Positions 18,044-25,475 of a DNA stretch of 64,000 nt are shown here, one piece after another. A program made the position numbers and the translations under genes. Under the pieces are notes generated by a model. The model was not told where the DNA came from, made no database searches, and worked only from the letters and a program-made list of their open reading frames with translations. Each line of letters opens with the position of its first letter. Position 1 is the stretch's first letter. The stretch covers positions 46,612 through 110,611 of the forward strand of contig NZ_AZRN01000004.1 of assembly GCF_002895565.1 (NCBI RefSeq), written 5' to 3'. This DNA is from Petrotoga mexicana DSM 14811. GTDB lineage: Bacteria > Thermotogota > Thermotogae > Petrotogales > Petrotogaceae.

Positions 18044-18845
18044 GTTCGTTTTCCCTCTCTCGACCTTCCACTGAATTCTTTCTGTTTATGAGTGTTAAAA
18101 AGATAAACACAATGAGACTTGTTATCACCATAATGGCTGCAACGGGGCTCGAATACTTCAATCCAAAGGAAGTAAATCTCTCGTAAATAAGTACCGACGC
18201 CGTCATTGGATGATAAGCTAAAATAACAACCGCTCCAAATTCAGATAATCCTCTTGCCCACATCATAAGTGAACCAGAAATTAAATGGTTAAAATTCAAA
18301 GGTAGCGATACTTTGAAGAAAGTTCGAGCAGAGGATGAACCCAAACTTCTAGCAACCTTTTCCAATTTAACATCGATAGATTTGAACCCTTCTTTAACTT
18401 CATTCACCAAAAAAGGCATACTAACAAACATCATTGCAACAACTATTCCTGCAAATTCGCCAACGAACTCTATTCCAAATATCGAGAAGAACCTTCCTAG
18501 AAAAAAATTACGACCAAAAACCATCAAAAGCGCTATACCAGCTGCTGTATGTGGTATTATAACGGGGATATCTATTAAACTTTCAACAAAAGATTTACCA
18601 AAAAAATCTTTACGAGCAAGTAGGTAAGCCAAAGGTACCCCTAACAATATGGAAATTAAAGTTGCAACCAACGATGCACTGAAAGTAAGCAATATGGAAG
18701 TGTAAACTTCTTCTTCTTTTACAGTGTCGATAAGAACTTGCGGTTCAACTCCAAAGATAAGCTTGGCTACTGGGGTAGCTATGAAAAACAACAATAGTAT
18801 CCCCAAAAAACTAAGTATTAATTCGAACCATGCTTTTTTAATCAT
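18036..18845 (-). CDS. wtpB: Tungstate/molybdate ABC transporter, permease
   Basis: A membrane protein of about 269 residues with around six transmembrane helices. It carries the cytoplasmic EAA-type loop that docks the ATPase (EKVARSLGSSSARTFFKVSL). ATG 18845 is preferred over GTG 18854, because AAAGGTGG sits 5-6 nt before the ATG and would overlap the GTG. It overlaps wtpA by 8 nt and wtpC by 8 nt, so the three subunits are translationally coupled. Confidence 0.9.
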   Translation of the reverse strand: MIKKAWFELILSFLGILLLFFIATPVAKLIFGVEPQVLIDTVKEEEVYTSILLTFSASLVATLISILLGVPLAYLLARKDFFGKSFVESLIDIPVIIPHTAAGIALLMVFGRNFFLGRFFSIFGIEFVGEFAGIVVAMMFVSMPFLVNEVKEGFKSIDVKLEKVARSLGSSSARTFFKVSLPLNFNHLISGSLMMWARGLSEFGAVVILAYHPMTASVLIYERFTSFGLKYSSPVAAIMVITSLIVFIFLTLINRKNSVEGRERENELD

Positions 18846-19803
18846 TCGCTCCACCTTTTAAGAAGTCTTGAATCTCGTAAGGAGCTTTTTCAATGTTTAC
18901 ACCTTCTGGGGGATTAATTGGCGGTTGCCCATTTTCTTCCATGATGGCTTGTCCTTGTTGGCCAATGACGAATTTAATGAAAGCAATTGCTCCCTGTGGA
19001 TTTGGAGCGTTCTTAGGAATGGTTAAAGCATATACCATAGGTTGCCCTACTTGCGTTATCATCTCACCTGGCTCTTTACCCGTTACATCAAAAGAAGCTG
19101 TTGCATAAAAATCGGCATATTTTGTACTTTTTAAATTAATTTGTTCTGGTAATTCCACGTAGGGCATTTGATGTTGCAATGCTACAGATTTATAAATGAA
19201 AATATAATCCAGTTCTCCTGCCTCTAATAATGCAATTAAATCTGTTTCTTTTGGTCTAACGTTTTTTGGTGGACAGTTATCAGCAAGTTTTTGATATAGA
19301 TTATCCACTCCATAATATTTTTCTGCTAATTTCCAAACAATCTGACTTCTGTATCCACAAGGATCAGCATTTGGATCCGAATGACCGTACTCAACATCTG
19401 GGCGCAAAAGAATCTCATACCAATTGTCAGAATTAATCTCATCTTTGTAACGAGAATTTTCTGTGTACATTATTACCATCTCGTTGTTGGCAAAATTTAT
19501 GTACCATTCTGTGTACTCAGGGATCATCAGATTTTCGATAACGGTATAATCCGCAGAACCTATAACATCCGCTTCCTTTCCAAGATCGGTAACCTTTCTA
19601 ACAGCTTCTCTACTTCCCGCTGCTTCCCTAATAACATCTGTTCCTGGATACTGGCTTTCAAACGCTTTTTCAATTTGTGCAAAGGGAACGCTTAAAGACC
19701 CTGCATGGAAAACTATAATCTCCCCGCTAATCTCTTCACCCATCATCATCGTCCCAATTAAAAAAACAAATAACATAAATGTGTACTTATAAAAGCTTTT
19801 CAT
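18838..19803 (-). CDS. wtpA: Tungstate/molybdate-binding protein WtpA
   Basis: The 321-residue substrate-binding component exported to the cell surface; residues 1 to about 22 form a signal peptide with a hydrophobic core. The oxyanion-binding N-terminus is VFHAGSLSVPF, followed by REAAGSREAVRKVT and VIGSADYTVIENLM, typical of the archaeal-type WtpA/ModA group that holds tungstate octahedrally with extra carboxylate ligands. Candidate ligands are the Asp in NADPCGYRS and the Glu in YVELPEQ (inference). It is the first gene after the structured leader RNA. Confidence 0.92.
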   Translation of the reverse strand: MKSFYKYTFMLFVFLIGTMMMGEEISGEIIVFHAGSLSVPFAQIEKAFESQYPGTDVIREAAGSREAVRKVTDLGKEADVIGSADYTVIENLMIPEYTEWYINFANNEMVIMYTENSRYKDEINSDNWYEILLRPDVEYGHSDPNADPCGYRSQIVWKLAEKYYGVDNLYQKLADNCPPKNVRPKETDLIALLEAGELDYIFIYKSVALQHQMPYVELPEQINLKSTKYADFYATASFDVTGKEPGEMITQVGQPMVYALTIPKNAPNPQGAIAFIKFVIGQQGQAIMEENGQPPINPPEGVNIEKAPYEIQDFLKGGAND

Positions 19804-19940
19804 TATTTCCTCTCCTCTTATCTAAATTTTTTTATCTGAGTTTATAAACTCTAAAACTAATTTATCCAATCTCTACTGTGCAATCAACCTAGAAGATTGA
19901 GGAAAGGAGAACAGCTTAAAAAAATAATGACATTACAAAA

Positions 19941-19972
19941 TAAAAAAACCGGCGTGTGAAGACACCGGTTCA
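19941..19972 (-). terminator. Intrinsic terminator of the wtpA leader
   Basis: On the minus strand a GC-rich hairpin AACCGGTGT/ACGCCGGTT-type stem (9 pairs including one G-U, small loop) is followed directly by seven U. It lies about 140 nt upstream of wtpA and after the aptamer-like fold, so it would end transcription before the operon. The 5' arm overlaps a competing antiterminator pairing. Confidence 0.88.
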
Positions 19973-20070
19973 TAATGTGTCTCCTTTCCTAATGCGGGAG
20001 GCATAGAAGTTTCCTTCTATACCCTATCGTCTAAGTCACCATAGAATAAATTCCTTAGGTAACATAGATC
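19958..20070 (-). ncRNA. Leader RNA, probable molybdenum/tungsten-cofactor riboswitch
   Basis: The minus-strand RNA folds by eye as follows. CUAU/AUAG closes the element. GUUACC (20058-20063) pairs with GGUGAC (20035-20040). A 10-bp hairpin (20014-20023 with 20000-20009) is capped by a GAAA tetraloop, and the adjoining GCCUCCC (19996-20002) can pair with GGAG (19981-19984). That GGAG is also part of GGAGACAC (19977-19984), which can pair over 8 positions with GUGUCUUC (19958-19965), the 5' side of the terminator. The alternative states are therefore mutually exclusive, and ligand binding would favour termination (an OFF switch). The fold with a GNRA loop, and the position before tungstate uptake and moa/moe genes, match the Moco RNA motif as I recall it. 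The class is inferred, not verified by covariance. Confidence 0.75.
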
Positions 20071-20076
20071 GAAGAC

Positions 20077-20082
20077 ATTATA
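20077..20082 (-). promoter_or_regulatory. -10 box of the wtp-mob-moe-moa operon
   Basis: TATAAT on the minus strand, placed so that transcription would begin near 20070, exactly at the 5' side of the leader fold. No good -35 box is seen at 16-18 nt; a TTGAAA lies 22 nt upstream, which is too far. No terminator is visible between the upstream FAD oxidoreductase gene and this point, so read-through from the AOR operon is also possible. Confidence 0.5.
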
Positions 20083-20129
20083 AAATGTATATGAAAAAAA
20101 TTGTTTTCAAAAGAACTTAAATATTAAAG

Positions 20130-21362
20130 TTATATATTCACAACTTCTCTCGTAGGAGCCTTGAACATCGAATAACTTAACGCACCTTTTATTGCTTCAT
20201 TCAATAGATGACTTATATCCCATTGATTTTTCATCGCTGCTAAATAAACCCCTGGATTTAGAACGCCTCCAACAAAGATAAAACCAACAAGTTTGCCATC
20301 TCTCACCAGAATTTTATGGTAGCTTCTGCCTTCTTTTTCCTTATAAACGTCGTAAGCATCCTCTTTACTTATGCCTCCCGTGAAAACAACTTCTCCAAAT
20401 AAATTGACTATGTTTCTAGATACTTCTTTGGGATATTTCCAAGAATAACCCGCCATATTGGTGGCAGCTATCCTTGCTTGTTCCATCGCAACAGGCCATA
20501 AGGCATGTATTTCATATTCATCAGAGATTAAATCTATGGATTCCGTCACATCCCCTGCTGCATAAACATCCTTAACAGAGGTTTCCATATATTCGTTTAC
20601 CAAGATGCCAGTATCACATTTAATAGGCGTTTTTTCGAGAAAATCTATACTCGGCTTAACTCCTTTTCCTACAACAACACAACTACCTTGAATTACTTTG
20701 CCTGATGAAAGAAATACATTTACGTGATCTCCTTCTTCTTGAACCTTAGTTATGCTTTCACCCGTTATTAACTCCATTCCACTTTCTATAGCTCTTTCAG
20801 CAATAATTTCTGAGCCTTCTTCATCAACGATCTGAGACAACATCCTTGACGATCTTATAACAAAAGTACCCGGTATATTAAGTTCTGCTAAGGCATCAGC
20901 AATCTCAGAATTAACCAATCCCGCACCAGAAAGTATTACTCTTTTAACATCGCTTTTGTTCAATTTATCTTTCAATTTATCCATATCTGAAAGATTTCGC
21001 ACCGTTAGCACTAACGGAGATCCTTCTAACTCCATATCCGGAACATATGGTTCCGCTCCAGTTGCTATCAACAATTTATCGTAGGAAAATGTTTTGTTTT
21101 GAGCAGTTTCTACCTTTTTTCTTTCAACATCAATGTTGACAACCCTTTGCCCCAGTAGAAGTTTAGCCTTAGATGGATGGGGAAGAAACAGATAATCTCT
21201 TTTTTTCACTTTATTTGACAATAAATAAGGTAGAGACATTTTACTGTAGGGGAATACTTCTTCAGCGGATAATATAGTAATTTCCCCTTGAGGATCCAGA
21301 GATTCTAATGTTCGAGCAGCATTTAAGCCGGCTGCACTAGCTCCAACGATAACGTGTCTCAT
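20130..21362 (-). CDS. FAD/NAD(P)-dependent oxidoreductase of the AOR operon
   Basis: A 410-residue pyridine-nucleotide:disulfide-type flavoprotein. The FAD-binding N-terminus VIVGASAAGLNAARTL is a GxSxxG variant. There are also LLIATGAEP, a second nucleotide-binding strand (VILSGAGLVNSEIAD) and the AAGDVTES FAD motif. No redox-active CxxxxC is seen. It overlaps the AOR gene by 4 nt. It may pass electrons between NAD(P) and the ferredoxin subunit or AOR; this role is inferred from context. Confidence 0.85.
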   Translation of the reverse strand: MRHVIVGASAAGLNAARTLESLDPQGEITILSAEEVFPYSKMSLPYLLSNKVKKRDYLFLPHPSKAKLLLGQRVVNIDVERKKVETAQNKTFSYDKLLIATGAEPYVPDMELEGSPLVLTVRNLSDMDKLKDKLNKSDVKRVILSGAGLVNSEIADALAELNIPGTFVIRSSRMLSQIVDEEGSEIIAERAIESGMELITGESITKVQEEGDHVNVFLSSGKVIQGSCVVVGKGVKPSIDFLEKTPIKCDTGILVNEYMETSVKDVYAAGDVTESIDLISDEYEIHALWPVAMEQARIAATNMAGYSWKYPKEVSRNIVNLFGEVVFTGGISKEDAYDVYKEKEGRSYHKILVRDGKLVGFIFVGGVLNPGVYLAAMKNQWDISHLLNEAIKGALSYSMFKAPTREVVNI

Positions 21363-23173
21363 TTTAAAATCTGGACCTCCAATTCTTTAAGTTTTTCGTC
21401 TGTGGGAACACTGTCTTTATCCCATCCTCTTAACTGATAGTATTCGTCTAACATCTTTCCAAGATCTTCTACATGACCTTTCGAAGGACCAGTTTTGATT
21501 GGCTCATTTAATATTCTCGGTGGTAATGTATCATCCTTTCTCGTAAAGCCTGCTTTTAGATTGAAAAGCTTTTCAATATTCCAAATTCTTTCTCCAATTT
21601 TCATGAACTCTTGAGCATCTATTGAAAAACCTGTTGCAGTTGACACCATCTCGGCTAACTCATTAGCACTGAGACCAAAAGTCGTGAACAAACATATTCC
21701 TGAAGAATCAAGTGCTGATGTCAGATCTTGTAAAGTTTTGATTAAAGCTGCTTTGCCTTCATAAGCGTACTGATCAGCGTCTCCCAATACCTCTACGGCT
21801 GTTCCATATCCTCTGACGTGGCAAGCACCACGATTACTAGTAGCATATTCTAAACCCATACCTTTGATACCCCTTGGATCGTATGCAGGGAACTCTTGTT
21901 TCTTCGCCGACATAGAAAGTTCTGGATGACCATAATGTTCCGCTAAACGATAGGAGCCTTGAGCTAACAATTTACCAAAATCTCCTTCTTGTTTGCACGC
22001 TAATTCCACAGCTTTTAACATAGCTTCTGCTGAACCAAATCTAAGCTCAAAGGGGGCATCTTCCTTGGGCATATATCCTTTTTCGTACAATTCCATGGCA
22101 CAGGCGACCGTTGAACCCATAGAGATAGTATCGATTCCATATTTATCACAAAGATGATTGGCGCTTATCACCGCATCAAGATCTGAAACACCGCACATTG
22201 CACCAAACGACCAAACTGATTCGTATTCTGGACCTCCCCCAATAGTACCTTTATATGGTCCACTTTTTACCACCGTTACTCTGCCACAAGCTATAGGACA
22301 CTCTGCACATCCTTCATTTCTAATTAAGTTTTTCTCCCTCAGTGTTTCTCCACTGATTTTATTTGCCTCTGGGAAATAAGCATCTTGGGCATTATTAGTT
22401 GGAAACGCACCAACACCATTAATAACATTTACCAACATGGCGGTACCCAACATAGCAGCTCCTTGACCTGCAAAGGCGTCTTTACTCAAAATATCTCTAG
22501 CCTTATAAATTGCTTTCATAAAAGCTTCAGGATCAGCCACTGGAGTATCTTCATTACCTCTAACGGCTATACCTTTTAGGTTCTTGCTTCCAACTGCCGC
22601 ACCAACACCGGTTCTTCCAGAAGCCCTGTGACCATTGAACATTACGCTAGAGATACGAGAAAGTTTTTCTCCTGCTGGCCCAATCGTCATGGTTTCAGCC
22701 AAGGGATGTGTTTGTTCTCTGATTAGTTCGTCACTTTCGTCAGCCAATTTCCCCCATATTTCCTTTGCGGATCTGATTTCTACTTTACCTTTGTTAATCC
22801 ATATATATACGGGTTCGGCTGATTTTCCTTCAACAACGATCATATCGTATCCTGTGTGTTTCAAAGCGGGACCAAAATGTCCACCTGCATTAGAACATGC
22901 AATAGCTCCATTCAAAGGGCCTTTGGTGATTACCATAGTTCTTCCAGAAGAAGGGGCTAATGTTCCATCTAAAGGACCAGTGGCAAAAATGACCTTATTT
23001 TCTTCAGAGAGAGGATCTATTTTCGGATCTATTTCTTCCAACAACAAACGAGTCCCATACCCTCTACCTCCTAAGTATTTCTGAGCCCATTCTTCATTCA
23101 ATGCTTCACTTTTTACTTCTTTGGTTGTTAGGTTTACTCTCAATAATTTACCTTTAAATCCACCTTTTATCAT
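21359..23173 (-). CDS. aor: Tungsten-containing aldehyde:ferredoxin oxidoreductase
   Basis: Oxidises aldehydes to acids with ferredoxin as acceptor, using a bis-pterin tungsten cofactor and one [4Fe-4S]. The 604 residues show the cluster ligands Cys289, Cys292, Cys296 (GCAECPIACG) and distal Cys494 (SSGICLF), nearly the same numbering as recalled for the Pyrococcus enzyme. The N-terminal pterin domain (GGRGYGTRLL, PSSGRTMV) and GPEYESVWSFG are present. It follows the ferredoxin gene by 1 nt and sits next to its own metal-uptake and cofactor operon, which supports tungsten use. Confidence 0.96.
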   Translation of the reverse strand: MIKGGFKGKLLRVNLTTKEVKSEALNEEWAQKYLGGRGYGTRLLLEEIDPKIDPLSEENKVIFATGPLDGTLAPSSGRTMVITKGPLNGAIACSNAGGHFGPALKHTGYDMIVVEGKSAEPVYIWINKGKVEIRSAKEIWGKLADESDELIREQTHPLAETMTIGPAGEKLSRISSVMFNGHRASGRTGVGAAVGSKNLKGIAVRGNEDTPVADPEAFMKAIYKARDILSKDAFAGQGAAMLGTAMLVNVINGVGAFPTNNAQDAYFPEANKISGETLREKNLIRNEGCAECPIACGRVTVVKSGPYKGTIGGGPEYESVWSFGAMCGVSDLDAVISANHLCDKYGIDTISMGSTVACAMELYEKGYMPKEDAPFELRFGSAEAMLKAVELACKQEGDFGKLLAQGSYRLAEHYGHPELSMSAKKQEFPAYDPRGIKGMGLEYATSNRGACHVRGYGTAVEVLGDADQYAYEGKAALIKTLQDLTSALDSSGICLFTTFGLSANELAEMVSTATGFSIDAQEFMKIGERIWNIEKLFNLKAGFTRKDDTLPPRILNEPIKTGPSKGHVEDLGKMLDEYYQLRGWDKDSVPTDEKLKELEVQILK

Positions 23174-23174
23174 A

Positions 23175-23663
23175 TTAAGCTCCCCCCTTTACTAAATCTT
23201 TTGCTATTTCTTTAAGGCGGGTGGCGGTTTCCTGTACTTTCACATTTGTGATATCTTCTACTTCTTCGTAAGACAAAGCACCTGGATAGCACACTTTAAT
23301 ACACGCTGGATCTCCACCACAGTTATCGCATTTTATAACCTCTTTGCCTGTATGATCCAATTTTATGGATCCCCATGGACATGCTACGATACACTGTTTA
23401 CATCCGATACATTTTTCCTTGTTAAGTTCTACCACCCCTGTTTCAGGGTTCTTAGTCAATGCAGAAGTAGGACATACTTCTTCACAATACGCTCTCTCAC
23501 ATTGCAGACAAACACTTGGAACGAAGGTTAAATCTTCCCAAAATTCATTAACTTTGATTCGAGAGTCAAGGGGGTTAAACTTTCCCGTATGCTCAAAAGA
23601 ACAAGCATACTCACATGCCCTACATCCCGTGCACTTTGCCTGATCCAACATCAATACTTTCAT
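23175..23663 (-). CDS. Four-cluster ferredoxin subunit (HycB/AorB-like)
   Basis: Electron-transfer protein of about 162 residues with sixteen cysteines in four groups (11/14/17/21, 52/55/60/64, 85/88/91/95, 112/115/121/125), enough for four [4Fe-4S] clusters. The order resembles HycB/DmsB-type iron-sulfur subunits. ATG 23663 lies 7 nt after AAGGAGG; GTG 23669 would be too close. First gene of the operon and probable partner of AOR. Confidence 0.9.
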   Translation of the reverse strand: MKVLMLDQAKCTGCRACEYACSFEHTGKFNPLDSRIKVNEFWEDLTFVPSVCLQCERAYCEEVCPTSALTKNPETGVVELNKEKCIGCKQCIVACPWGSIKLDHTGKEVIKCDNCGGDPACIKVCYPGALSYEEVEDITNVKVQETATRLKEIAKDLVKGGA

Positions 23664-23774
23664 GTACACTCCTCCTTTGGTAGTTTTAGGATGTTAACTA
23701 AACTGTATTTACTTGAAAAGAACAAAATTTTTGTTACATTAAAAACCTATTTTTTGAAAATTTAACTTACTATT

Positions 23775-23804
23775 ATTTTAACTCTTATGTTTCAAAAAAG
23801 TCAA
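23775..23804 (-). promoter_or_regulatory. Promoter of the ferredoxin-AOR operon
   Basis: On the minus strand TTGACT (23799-23804), an 18-nt spacer and TAAAAT (23775-23780). It leaves a leader of about 105 nt before the ferredoxin gene. The remaining intergenic DNA up to the thiF-like gene (23936) is AT-rich and shows no gene. No clear terminator was seen after the thiF-like gene. Confidence 0.65.
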
Positions 23805-23936
23805 TTCGATTTATTGACAATTAGAAGCGTTTAGAGGCAGTTATTTTCAATTAGAAGGCAAATTCTTGCAAATGAGCGCTTTTCTTAATCTTATCTTGAA
23901 GAGCAAGGATTAGTAGAGGAATGGAAGTTCTATTTT

Positions 23937-24608
23937 TCATTGAAGTTTAATTATTTCAACGGAATAATCCTTTAAATCTATAAGTAGCAACTTGTTATCT
24001 AGGGTATTTTTCCTCCCAGTTATTACTTTAATCGCCTCTATTACTTGAAGAGATGCCATGATAGATACGACAGGTGAGATAGTAGAGACCTTTTCCTTTG
24101 TTGTATCCACTTCTCCAAATATATCTTTTAAAGACAAAGTTCTACCCGGTATTATAGTTGTCAATTGACCATACCACTGATTAACCCCTGCATGTATATA
24201 AGGAACGTTGGATTTCCAAGCAAGTTGTTCAAGAATATATCTCGTTTCGAAATTATCAAGAGCGTCTAATATAACGTTCACATCTGTTGGTATTTTACTC
24301 TTTTTTGAAATTTTTTCTACCTTTGTTTCTATTATCGTTGGCAAGTTAAAAGATTCAAGAGTTTTTTTAGCTTGATCGACTTTGTATTCGCTGATGCTAT
24401 CCATGCCATATAATACTTGACGGTTTAAATTAGAAAGCTCAACCTTATCATAATCCACCAAATATATTTTTTTTACACCAACCCTTTGTAACTCCAATGC
24501 CTGATGAGTTCCAAGACCTCCAGCTCCACCAATATAGACAACAGCTTGTTTTAACTTTAAAACCTCTTCTTCTGTGAACAACATTTTTTGTCTTTCCAAG
24601 TAATCCAT
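23937..24608 (-). CDS. ThiF/MoeB-family sulfur-carrier adenylyltransferase, zinc site missing
   Basis: E1-like enzyme of 223 residues that adenylates the C-terminal glycine of a MoaD/ThiS carrier. It has GGAGGLGTHQALEL (ATP site), DYDKVELSNLNRQ and ALDNFETRYILEQ. The two CxxC pairs that bind zinc in MoeB/ThiF are absent: no Cys is seen in the region GRTLSLKDIFGEVDT or the C-terminus. Its SD is formed by the glycine codons at the end of the upstream carrier gene. Its partner is almost certainly that MoaD-like protein. Confidence 0.88.
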   Translation of the reverse strand: MDYLERQKMLFTEEEVLKLKQAVVYIGGAGGLGTHQALELQRVGVKKIYLVDYDKVELSNLNRQVLYGMDSISEYKVDQAKKTLESFNLPTIIETKVEKISKKSKIPTDVNVILDALDNFETRYILEQLAWKSNVPYIHAGVNQWYGQLTTIIPGRTLSLKDIFGEVDTTKEKVSTISPVVSIMASLQVIEAIKVITGRKNTLDNKLLLIDLKDYSVEIIKLQ

Positions 24609-24609
24609 A

Positions 24610-24885
24610 TTATCCTCCTCCAGAAGGGGGAAAAATTGTTATTTCGTCTTTATTTTCTACCAACGTATCTAGTCCTTGTAGATGGCGAATATTTCTTCCA
24701 TTTAATAATATAATCGTACCGCTTTTAATTTCCCCATCTTTTAGTAGTTTTCTACTAAAATAATTATCGAACTCTCGATCCAATAATTTTATTATTTCTT
24801 TAACAGATTTCGATCCTGATAATTGGTAATCGACTTCATCCTTTTTCAAATCAAACTTTATAAGGGAAAAGAATTTTATTTTCAA
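24610..24885 (-). CDS. moaD: MoaD/ThiS-like sulfur carrier protein
   Basis: A 91-residue ubiquitin-fold carrier ending in PPSGGG; the terminal glycines form the thiocarboxylate. SVKEIIKLLDREF, GTIILLNGRNI and DEITIFPPSGGG are typical. UUG overlaps the mobA stop as TTGA, with AAGGAG about 9 nt upstream. It sits between mobA and the thiF-like activating enzyme, so it is a molybdopterin synthase small-subunit candidate. The large subunit moaE is not in this window. Confidence 0.85.
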   Translation of the reverse strand: MKIKFFSLIKFDLKKDEVDYQLSGSKSVKEIIKLLDREFDNYFSRKLLKDGEIKSGTIILLNGRNIRHLQGLDTLVENKDEITIFPPSGGG

Positions 24886-25475
24886 ATTTTTTCACTCCTT
24901 TCCAGATTTATTTCCAATTTCTGAACATCTTCTTTATAATTTATATTGAAAAACAATTTTTCCGGCTCTCCAATTTCTCTTATAATGGTTTCTTTTATTA
25001 TTCTAACCTTTACTTTGGGAAAAAAACTCTTCAACTTCAATTGATTCATTTTTAGTGTAGCACTGATAAAAGGCAAACATTTTTTGCTATAAACAGCAGC
25101 AAGTGGCTCAAGGTAAGAGTTGTACTCGGGTACAAGAACGTCATAATCTTTCTTTTGAAACTTTAAAAACTCAAAAAAACCAATTGTCAAAAATGGCATG
25201 TCACAAGCTGTCAAAAAGTTGTAGTCGCTATCAGAACAGGTTAAACCAGTAAACAAACCACCTAACGGACCTTTATTTGGTATTATATCCTCACAAAAAA
25301 ACACATCTTGCAAAAACGCATACTCTTTTACATTCCCTATTATGTAAACTTTTTCAAATGCATTTTTTAGGCTTTGGACGATCTGTTCTATCAAAGGTCT
25401 TCCATTAACAGATTCCAATGCCTTGTTAGTTCCAAATCTACTGCTCTTGCCTCCTGATAGAAGTATAGCGTTCAT
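24882..25475 (-). CDS. mobA: Molybdenum cofactor guanylyltransferase MobA
   Basis: Adds GMP to molybdopterin to give the guanine-dinucleotide cofactor used by formate dehydrogenases. About 197 residues with LSGGKSSRFGTNKAL (nucleotide loop), GPLGGLFTGL and TACDMPFLT (metal-binding Asp). ATG 25475 is preceded in frame by a TTG at 25478; GAGAGG serves as SD. The start lies about 40 nt inside the end of fdhA, tying cofactor maturation to the enzyme that needs it. Confidence 0.94.
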   Translation of the reverse strand: MNAILLSGGKSSRFGTNKALESVNGRPLIEQIVQSLKNAFEKVYIIGNVKEYAFLQDVFFCEDIIPNKGPLGGLFTGLTCSDSDYNFLTACDMPFLTIGFFEFLKFQKKDYDVLVPEYNSYLEPLAAVYSKKCLPFISATLKMNQLKLKSFFPKVKVRIIKETIIREIGEPEKLFFNINYKEDVQKLEINLERSEKI

